Below, one piece after another: positions 7,047 through 11,727 of a DNA stretch of 11,727 nt (positions within the stretch are counted from its first letter, which is position 1; each line of letters opens with the position of its first letter). The DNA is from CAYXXZ01 sp050175615 (lineage in GTDB: Bacteria; Pseudomonadota; Gammaproteobacteria; Pseudomonadales; Porticoccaceae). The notes under the pieces are model-generated. The model ran no database searches, was not told the DNA's origin, and saw only the letters and a list, made by a program, of their open reading frames with translations. The stretch covers positions 1 to 11,727 of the forward strand of contig JBFXIU010000104.1 in assembly GCA_050175615.1 (NCBI GenBank). The letters are read 5' to 3'. Position numbers and translations under genes: made by a program.

Positions 7047-7737
7047 TTCAAAAGAATTCCAATATACAGGCACAGACAATCTTGAGGTTATGGACGAAGC
7101 TGTGAACTACACAGCATTTCTCGCAGGATTGGTTAATCAACATTGCTCCGGGGCGGAATGCATTGTTGATTTTGGCGCTGGCATCGGGACTTTTGCTAGT
7201 CAACTTATTAAAAGCAATCGGAATGTTATTGCCGTCGAACCAGATGAGAGTCAGTGTCAGCGAATGGCTGACTTGGGGCTCACCTGCTTGCCAGAGATCG
7301 AGATGGTACCAGATGGCTGGGCAGATGCAGTTTATTCTATCAATGTTCTTGAACATATAGAAGATGATACAGCAGCGTTAAAAAAAATCTATGCGAAGTT
7401 GAAGCCTGAAGGGCGGCTTTTCATTTTTGTGCCGGCTTTCCAAGTACTCTACTCAAGCATGGACAAAAAGGTTGGGCATTTTCGGCGCTACGCAAAAACT
7501 GATTTAATAACCAAAGTAACTGATTCAGGTTTTTATATTACTGGAACACGCTACGCTGATTCTTTAGGTTTTTTGGCTACTTTAATATACAAGTGGCGCA
7601 ATGATAAAAGTGGAGATTTAAATCGTGCTGCTCTAATAACTTTTGATAGAGTTATTTTCCCCATGAGCCGGTTGCTAGACAGGCTGACATCAGCATATTT
7701 TGGTAAAAACTTGATCCTAACAGCAAAGCGTAAATAG
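7039..7737 (+). CDS. class I SAM-dependent methyltransferase in the Gtr-like operon
   Basis: A 232-residue soluble methyltransferase. Motif I is VDFGAGIG (43-50), the ribose-binding acid lies in VEPD (66-69), the post-II segment is INVLEHIED (101-109) and LKPEGRLFIFVPAF is at 121-134. MDKKVGHFRRY (141-151) is a segment found in methyltransferases that neighbour GT2 and GtrA genes. ATG 7039 is chosen because it overlaps gtrA by 8 nt; an in-frame ATG at 6976 would add 21 residues read entirely within gtrA. The substrate is not evident. Candidates are the polyprenyl-linked sugar or the nucleotide sugar used for decoration. Base composition begins to drift towards AT across this gene, ahead of the very AT-rich gene that follows. 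Confidence 0.82.
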   Translation: MNNSKEFQYTGTDNLEVMDEAVNYTAFLAGLVNQHCSGAECIVDFGAGIGTFASQLIKSNRNVIAVEPDESQCQRMADLGLTCLPEIEMVPDGWADAVYSINVLEHIEDDTAALKKIYAKLKPEGRLFIFVPAFQVLYSSMDKKVGHFRRYAKTDLITKVTDSGFYITGTRYADSLGFLATLIYKWRNDKSGDLNRAALITFDRVIFPMSRLLDRLTSAYFGKNLILTAKRK

Positions 7738-7748
7738 CAGGGGTGATT

Positions 7749-9251
7749 ATGAAGGCCTTAGTAGAAAACAAACTAGTTCATTTCCATAAAATAAAATTTT
7801 TATTCATCAAACATAAAATTTTGTATTTTCTACTCATTAGTTTATATATTACAATGTTATCAATATTAGCTTTAAATAGATTTGCTCCACCACATATGAA
7901 TGCAGATACTGTTTTATTTTCAATAATATCTACACAAAACGTTACACCTTTCATTTGGGGGCAAGATCGTTTAGCAAATTTCATTCCTCTCATTTTATCT
8001 ACATTTTCATCAATTCACCTCAATTTGCTTTTACATTTGTTTATCTTTAGCTTGTCTTTTTTTGTGCTTATATATTCTATTGCAATAATAATTGCAAAGA
8101 TAAATCATATAAATAATGATTGTTCAAATAAATTGTTGGCTTTTTGTATCACATGCACGGTTAGTATTTTAGTATTATCTCCTTTTGCATCACATGTATT
8201 CATTGCAGAAGGCCAACCTTATGCACTATCATATTTATTGCTCATACATTCATTTCTATTTTTCATGAAAATTCCACAGAACAAAACTCCAAATATTATT
8301 TTTTGTACGGCCGCACTCTTCATTTCTTTCGGATTGAACCCAAGCATTCTTGTCCCTGCAACGGCTCTCTCGGTAGGTTATTCATTTATTTCCAAAAACT
8401 TAAGGGGAGCCATTTTTTTAATAATCTCTGTTTTGTTTTTCATTGTATGGGGTAAACTGTCAGCTATTTTAGGCGTTCCAACTGGGATTAAAGCTTATAA
8501 CGTTTTCGATTTAATGCACACAACATCCAATCTATTGATATCCTCTCAAAATATTTTAAAACAGATAAATCTTACGGTTACTAGCCTGTGTCTAATTATA
8601 ATTAGCACGTTTGACATATTTTTAAGTGATGATAAAAACTATTTAAGTAATAAAATAACAAACATTGGATTCGTATTCACTGCTATATGGCTGTTTATAT
8701 TTTCTCAGAATCAATGGATCAAATTAAATGGTAGTCACTTCAGATATTTTTTCCCTGTTTTTTTAATGCTTATTTTTTATTTATCTTTAAAGCTACACGT
8801 TTATGTATCTAAACTATACCTTAAATTCAGATATACAATTATTGTATTTCTGCTTTTTACTATCGTTATTTTACTTTACAGTCCGTTTATACCTCTGGGT
8901 AAGTATAAAATTTTTGAAAAAACCAATCAGTATATTTCTTTATTGGATAAAAACAATGTAAATATGGTAGCTGGTAATTACTGGGATGTTTGGCCTTTGT
9001 TTTTTCTGATGCGTTCAGAGGGCCGAGAAATTTATAGCTATGCATTCCGTTCTGAAGGAAATAAAAAAACAACATTAAACGCATTTAATGCGGCTATTAG
9101 CAAAAATGGAAGTGTAAAAGTACTTTGCTTACAGTCTTCTATTGATCAATGCTTGATTGAAGTAGAAAAAATAGCCGGCAGAAAGATGAAAATTATCGAC
9201 GAAAATAGTATTGTTGACAATTATTTGCTGCTTTTAAAACCTGATGCATGA
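7749..9251 (+). CDS. polytopic GT-C-like membrane glycosyltransferase (candidate GtrC-type transferase)
   Basis: A 500-residue integral membrane protein with roughly nine to eleven hydrophobic helices, from about residue 24 to 382, then a soluble C-terminal domain of about 115 residues. After the first helix comes HMNADTVLFSII (49-60) and WGQDR (70-74). An acidic residue in the first periplasmic loop is typical of GT-C enzymes that use polyprenyl-phosphate sugars. No specific family could be named, and GtrC proteins are known to be highly divergent. With the GT2 and GtrA genes upstream it would complete a three-part decoration system. AGGGG at 7739-7743 supports ATG 7749; the GTG at 7743 lies inside that site. 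The gene is far more AT-rich than all neighbours, with AAA, TTT and ATA codons dominating, indicating recent acquisition. It is not related by sequence to the adjacent methyltransferase. Confidence 0.7.
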   Translation: MKALVENKLVHFHKIKFLFIKHKILYFLLISLYITMLSILALNRFAPPHMNADTVLFSIISTQNVTPFIWGQDRLANFIPLILSTFSSIHLNLLLHLFIFSLSFFVLIYSIAIIIAKINHINNDCSNKLLAFCITCTVSILVLSPFASHVFIAEGQPYALSYLLLIHSFLFFMKIPQNKTPNIIFCTAALFISFGLNPSILVPATALSVGYSFISKNLRGAIFLIISVLFFIVWGKLSAILGVPTGIKAYNVFDLMHTTSNLLISSQNILKQINLTVTSLCLIIISTFDIFLSDDKNYLSNKITNIGFVFTAIWLFIFSQNQWIKLNGSHFRYFFPVFLMLIFYLSLKLHVYVSKLYLKFRYTIIVFLLFTIVILLYSPFIPLGKYKIFEKTNQYISLLDKNNVNMVAGNYWDVWPLFFLMRSEGREIYSYAFRSEGNKKTTLNAFNAAISKNGSVKVLCLQSSIDQCLIEVEKIAGRKMKIIDENSIVDNYLLLLKPDA

Positions 9252-9281
9252 AGGTTTAAACAAACTCCCAACGATAGAAGG

Positions 9282-9305
9282 ATAAAAGGGACAGGCTACT
9301 TTTAT
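9282..9305. repeat. REP/IS200-type palindrome scar (ATAAAAG-N10-CTTTTAT)
   Basis: Perfect 7-bp arms (9282-9288, 9299-9305) surround GGACAGGCTA. The central text GGGACAGGCTACTTTT matches, from memory, a phrase that flanks REP-associated tyrosine transposase (Y1/IS200-like) genes in many proteobacteria. No transposase gene is present here, so it would be a solitary REP-like copy or excision scar. It sits 30 nt after the stop of the AT-rich gene, just before the composition returns to GC-rich in gmd, and may mark a junction. Confidence 0.45.
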
Positions 9306-9320
9306 AGCGAACTCATAAAC

Positions 9321-9348
9321 TTTTGGGTGCACCGCAGCCATCTATACT
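9321..9348 (+). promoter_or_regulatory. candidate sigma-70 promoter for gmd
   Basis: TATACT at 9343-9348 is a good -10 box. A weak -35 (TTTTGG, 9321-9326) lies 16 nt upstream. The expected start near 9355 leaves a leader of about 38 nt before the gmd start codon. The 141-bp gap, the largest since wzt, makes an internal promoter plausible. The -35 is poor. Confidence 0.35.
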
Positions 9349-9392
9349 GACACCCTCATTCAGAGTACCTGACACAAAAATATGGAGAAATT

Positions 9393-10427
9393 ATGAAAAA
9401 AGCACTCATCACCGGTATCACCGGCCAGGACGGCGCCTATCTGGCCGAGCTGTTACTGAACGAAGGCTACACGGTCTACGGCACCTACCGCCGCACCAGT
9501 TCGGTCAACTTCTGGCGGATTGAAGAACTGGGCATCCAGAATCACCCCAACCTGTTTTTGGAAGAGTATGACCTGACCGACCAGGCCACCAGCATCCGTC
9601 TGCTTGAGCGTATCCAGCCCGATGAGGTGTACAACCTGGCAGCCCAGAGCTTTGTGGGGGTCTCGTTTGATCAACCGATCGTGACCGGCCAGATCACCGG
9701 CCTGGGCGCGCTGCACCTGCTGGAATCAATCCGGATCGTAAACCCGAAAATTCGCTTTTATCAGGCCTCTACCTCGGAGATGTTCGGCAAGGTGCAGGAG
9801 ATCCCTCAAACCGAGCAGACCCCCTTTTATCCCCGCAGCCCCTATGGTGTAGCCAAGCTGTACGCCCACTGGATGACCATCAACTATCGCGAGTCGTACG
9901 ACATCTTCGGCAGTAGCGGCATTTTGTTCAACCATGAATCGCCGCTGCGGGGCCGGGAGTTTGTGACTCGCAAGATCACCGATAGCGTTGCCAAGATGCA
10001 ACTGGGCAAACTGGACGTGCTGGAGCTGGGCAACCTGGATGCCAAGCGGGATTGGGGCTATGCCAAGGATTACGTGGACGGCATGTACCGGATGCTGCAG
10101 ACCGATACGCCGGAGTCCTATGTGCTGGCCACCAACCGTACCGAGACAGTACGTGATTTTGTTGATATGGCCTTTAAGGCGGTGGATGTTGCGCTTGAAT
10201 GGCAGGGCAGTGCTGATAACGAGCAGGGGGTTTGCACCGAGACCGGCAAGACGCTGGTACGGGTGAATCCTAAATTTTACCGCCCAGCCGAGGTGGAGCT
10301 GCTGATCGGCAACCCGGCCAAGGCCAAGCAGGAACTGGGCTGGGAACCGAAGACCACATTGGAAGAGTTGTGTGCCATGATGGTGGAGGCGGATCTGCGC
10401 AGGAACAAGATCGGCTTTTCGTTCTGA
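9393..10427 (+). CDS. gmd: GDP-mannose 4,6-dehydratase
   Basis: A 344-residue cytoplasmic extended-SDR enzyme that converts GDP-D-mannose to GDP-4-keto-6-deoxy-D-mannose, the branch point to GDP-rhamnose, GDP-fucose, GDP-perosamine and colitose. The Rossmann motif GITGQDG is at 8-14. The RRTSS loop (33-37) that binds NADP phosphate and shapes the tetramer interface is present. The catalytic set is T127-S128-E129 with Y151 and K155 in the YxxxK motif. GMD-specific NHESPLRG (180-187) and FVTRKIT (190-196) follow, then GNLDAKRDWG, with the usual sugar-binding C-terminal region complete. GGAG at 9384-9387 lies 5 nt before ATG 9393. It supplies the precursor for the 6-deoxyhexose expected in this polymer. 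Base composition is GC-rich like wzt and unlike the preceding AT-rich gene. Confidence 0.95.
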   Translation: MKKALITGITGQDGAYLAELLLNEGYTVYGTYRRTSSVNFWRIEELGIQNHPNLFLEEYDLTDQATSIRLLERIQPDEVYNLAAQSFVGVSFDQPIVTGQITGLGALHLLESIRIVNPKIRFYQASTSEMFGKVQEIPQTEQTPFYPRSPYGVAKLYAHWMTINYRESYDIFGSSGILFNHESPLRGREFVTRKITDSVAKMQLGKLDVLELGNLDAKRDWGYAKDYVDGMYRMLQTDTPESYVLATNRTETVRDFVDMAFKAVDVALEWQGSADNEQGVCTETGKTLVRVNPKFYRPAEVELLIGNPAKAKQELGWEPKTTLEELCAMMVEADLRRNKIGFSF

Positions 10428-10432
10428 AAGCA

Positions 10433-10459
10433 GTAATAAGTAATAGGTAAGCAGTGAAA
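10433..10459 (+). repeat. left imperfect terminal inverted repeat of the S23 cassette
   Basis: The pattern is GTAAT-N2-GTAAT-N-GGTAA-N3-GT, starting 6 nt after the gmd stop codon. The reverse complement of 10898-10924 has the same pattern with the same spacing. The matching blocks are GTAAT, GTAAT, GGTAA, GT and AAA; the differences fall between blocks. The short-period GTAAT repetition means part of the likeness could be low-complexity. Confidence 0.55.
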
Positions 10460-10479
10460 AGCTTCATCCGAAAGAAGCT
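10460..10479. repeat. hairpin AGCTTC-N8-GAAGCT upstream of the S23 gene
   Basis: A perfect 6-bp stem (10460-10465 with 10474-10479) around ATCCGAAA directly follows the left terminal repeat and lies 42 nt before the S23 start codon. It could be an RNA structure in the leader, or a weak gmd transcript end, although no T-tract follows. Confidence 0.4.
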
Positions 10480-10521
10480 AACCATAAAACCTACAACAGA
10501 TAGCATTAGCGGGAGATTGCC

Positions 10522-10887
10522 GTGAATGGCAGCCAGATCAAAGGGCATAAAGATTTAGATGTTTGGAAGAAGTCGATTGATCTGGTTGAGGAAATTTACA
10601 AAGTAACTGCGCAGTTTCCCAAAGAGGAAGTATATGGCTTAACAAGCCAAATGAGAAGATCTGCCGTTTCAATTCCTTCGAATATCGCTGAAGGTGCAGC
10701 CCGAAACAGCAAAAAGGAGTTCAAGCAGTTTCTGCACGTGGCGCTTGGATCCCTTGCAGAGCTCGAAACTCAGGTCATCGTCTCGGCAAGGTTGGGCTAC
10801 CTCTCTGCAGTTGACGAATTAACTGGTGAGTGTCTCACGATTAAGCGAATGATAAACGGGCTGATTGCATCGCTTAGGGTCGCGTAG
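10522..10887 (+). CDS. S23 ribosomal-type four-helix-bundle protein
   Basis: A small soluble protein of 121 residues predicted to be almost entirely helical. Family hallmarks are KDLDVWKKSIDLVEEIY (10-26), GLTSQMRRSAVSIPSNIAEGAAR (39-61), KEFKQFLHVALGSLAELETQV (65-85) and a final helix around LTIKRMINGLIASL (105-118). The family was first seen inside 23S rRNA intervening sequences and also includes relatives that serve diversity-generating retroelements (Avd). It forms pentameric bundles with a basic surface that may bind nucleic acid. The cellular role of free-standing copies is unknown. GGGAG at 10511-10515 lies 6 nt before GTG 10522. It interrupts two gmd-like genes and is framed by inverted repeats. 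It has no evident part in sugar synthesis, and I see no reverse transcriptase or variable repeat nearby. Confidence 0.93.
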   Translation: MNGSQIKGHKDLDVWKKSIDLVEEIYKVTAQFPKEEVYGLTSQMRRSAVSIPSNIAEGAARNSKKEFKQFLHVALGSLAELETQVIVSARLGYLSAVDELTGECLTIKRMINGLIASLRVA

Positions 10888-10897
10888 CAGTAGTACT

Positions 10898-10924
10898 CTT
10901 TACACATTACCAATTACACATTAC
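10898..10924 (-). repeat. right imperfect terminal inverted repeat of the S23 cassette
   Basis: On the + strand this contains TTACACATTAC twice, separated by CAA (10900-10910 and 10914-10924). Read on the opposite strand it gives GTAAT-N2-GTAAT-N-GGTAA-N3-GT, matching the left end at 10433-10459. It begins 11 nt after the S23 stop and ends 10 nt before the next gmd-like start. Confidence 0.55.
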
Positions 10925-10934
10925 GGATCTTCAA

Positions 10935-11727
10935 GTGAAAAAAGCATTAATCACCGGTATCGGCGGGCAGGACGGCAGTTATCTTGCCGAACTGCTACTT
11001 GAAAAAGGCTACGCGGTGCATGGCATCGAGCTGCACGATATCCCCTTGCCGAATCTTGCCCCAATTGAAGACCGGATCACTGTGCATCGCGGTTCACTGC
11101 TCTCCCACGGTTGGCTCAGCAGTATTATCGCCAGCGTCAAACCTGACGAATGTTACCACCTGGCTGCCTCAAGCTTTGTCAGCTACCGCTTTGACGACGA
11201 ATCGCTGACTCTGGAAAACAACATCGTCGGCACCCATAACCTGCTGGCCACCCTGAAGGATCTGGCCCCGCAGAGCCGCTTCTTTTTTGCCGGCACCAGT
11301 GAGATGTTTGGCACGGTTGACCATGCCCCGCAGGACGAGACAACCCCTTTGCGACCACGCTCGGTGTACGGCATCTCCAAGGTGGCCGGGCACAACCTGG
11401 TGCAGTACTATCGCCAGCAGCACGGCCACTATGCCTGCACCGGCATTCTGTACAACCATGAATCCCCCCGGCGGGGACCGGCCTTTGTGACCCGCAAGAT
11501 CACCTCAACTGCTGCAAAAATCAAAGTAGGACTTGAAAGCAAGCTGGTGCTGGGTAACCTGGATGCCGAGCGGGATTGGGGTTATGCGCCTGACTATGTG
11601 CAGGCCATGTGGCTGATGCTACAGGCCGAGCAGCCCCGCGACTATGTGCTTTCTTCCGGCAAGTTGCACACGGTACGGAATTTTGTTGAGGCCGCTTTCA
11701 GTGCCGTTGGCTTGGATTATCAAGGCT
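10935..11727 (+). CDS. GDP-mannose 4,6-dehydratase paralog, altered cofactor loop, 3' end outside window
   Basis: The first 264 residues of an extended-SDR enzyme close to Gmd, starting at GTG 10935. It keeps GIGGQDG (8-14), T121-S122-E123, Y145 and K149 of YxxxK, and the GMD marks NHESPRRG (174-181), FVTRKIT (184-190) and GNLDAERDWG. It lacks the RR(S/T)SS loop seen in gmd at residues 33-37: the corresponding segment reads IELHDIPLPN (31-40), with an acidic residue after strand 2, suggesting NAD rather than NADP binding and perhaps a different oligomer. It could be a second dehydratase, or a later enzyme acting on GDP-4-keto-6-deoxymannose. It does not carry the NHIGPGQ motif of known Rmd reductases. 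The ribosome site is weak. The remaining part, about 60 to 80 residues in family terms, is beyond the window. Confidence 0.85.
   Translation, partial: MKKALITGIGGQDGSYLAELLLEKGYAVHGIELHDIPLPNLAPIEDRITVHRGSLLSHGWLSSIIASVKPDECYHLAASSFVSYRFDDESLTLENNIVGTHNLLATLKDLAPQSRFFFAGTSEMFGTVDHAPQDETTPLRPRSVYGISKVAGHNLVQYYRQQHGHYACTGILYNHESPRRGPAFVTRKITSTAAKIKVGLESKLVLGNLDAERDWGYAPDYVQAMWLMLQAEQPRDYVLSSGKLHTVRNFVEAAFSAVGLDYQG

Larger units (their letters stand above)
10433..10924. mobile_element. candidate S23 four-helix-bundle cassette bounded by imperfect inverted repeats
   Basis: A gene of the family encoded by 23S rRNA intervening sequences sits between two matching 27-nt ends in opposite orientation (10433-10459 and 10898-10924), which agree at about 20 of 27 positions. 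The whole unit is about 490 bp and lies between two gmd-family genes that would otherwise be adjacent. rRNA intervening sequences also have complementary ends forming a base stem. That this unit moves, or folds as RNA, is inference. No target-site duplication was identified. Confidence 0.5.

Noticed and set aside
9323..9523. 66-residue + strand ORF overlapping the gmd start
   Set aside because: It runs out of frame through the conserved gmd N-terminus and has no homology signal.
10522..10887. Avd protein of a diversity-generating retroelement
   Set aside because: It is a fold relative only. No reverse transcriptase, template repeat or variable C-type-lectin gene is visible, and the motifs match the standard S23 group.
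10935..11727. Naming the second gmd-like gene rmd (GDP-4-keto-6-deoxymannose reductase)
   Set aside because: It keeps GMD-type NHESPRRG and FVTRKIT motifs instead of the NHIGPGQ motif recalled for Rmd, so the reductase name is not supported.

Overview
The window is the middle of a Gram-negative cell-surface polysaccharide (O-antigen type) locus, with all recognisable genes on the + strand. Features typical of an environmental deltaproteobacterium, Geobacter-like, include a VapC toxin fragment, a free-standing S23 four-helix-bundle gene and an IS200/REP-type palindrome scar. The organism assignment is an inference and only moderately secure. No rRNA, tRNA or CRISPR array is present.

Layout. 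(1) 1-390: the last 31 codons of a VapC-like PIN toxin, then a roughly 295-bp gene-free spacer full of short hairpins and repeats. (2) 391-5543: a tightly coupled operon of wzt (ABC-export ATPase), a WbdD-like methyltransferase, a small basic ORF that looks like that methyltransferase's detached tail, an 842-residue tandem GT4/GT4 glycosyltransferase and a 92-residue protein of unknown function. The order wzt, methyltransferase, two-domain GT resembles the E. coli O8/O9a polymannan loci (wzm-wzt-wbdD-wbdA). (3) 5629-9251: a second coupled set of GT2 polyprenyl-phosphate glycosyltransferase, GtrA-like flippase, SAM methyltransferase and a very AT-rich polytopic GT-C-like protein. This looks like a GtrABC-type side-sugar decoration system with a methyltransferase inserted. 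(4) 9252-11727: a spacer with a REP-like palindrome and a candidate promoter, then gmd (GDP-mannose 4,6-dehydratase), an S23 four-helix-bundle gene bracketed by imperfect 27-nt inverted repeats, and a second gmd-like gene that runs off the window.

How it could work together (inference). Gmd and a downstream enzyme make GDP-6-deoxyhexose from GDP-mannose. The tandem GT4 enzyme builds a mannose/rhamnose-type chain on undecaprenyl diphosphate, and the methyltransferase caps the chain end. The Wzt C-terminal domain recognises the capped chain for export with a Wzm permease that is not in this window. The Gtr-like set then decorates the polymer on the periplasmic side. Base composition changes sharply between blocks: wzt and gmd are GC-rich, the centre of the tandem GT is AT-richer and 7749-9251 is very AT-rich. 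The locus therefore looks assembled by recombination.

The most unusual items are the S23 cassette with its terminal inverted repeats between two gmd paralogs, the second gmd paralog lacking the RR(S/T)SS cofactor loop, the split methyltransferase tail, and the methyltransferase embedded in a Gtr-type system.
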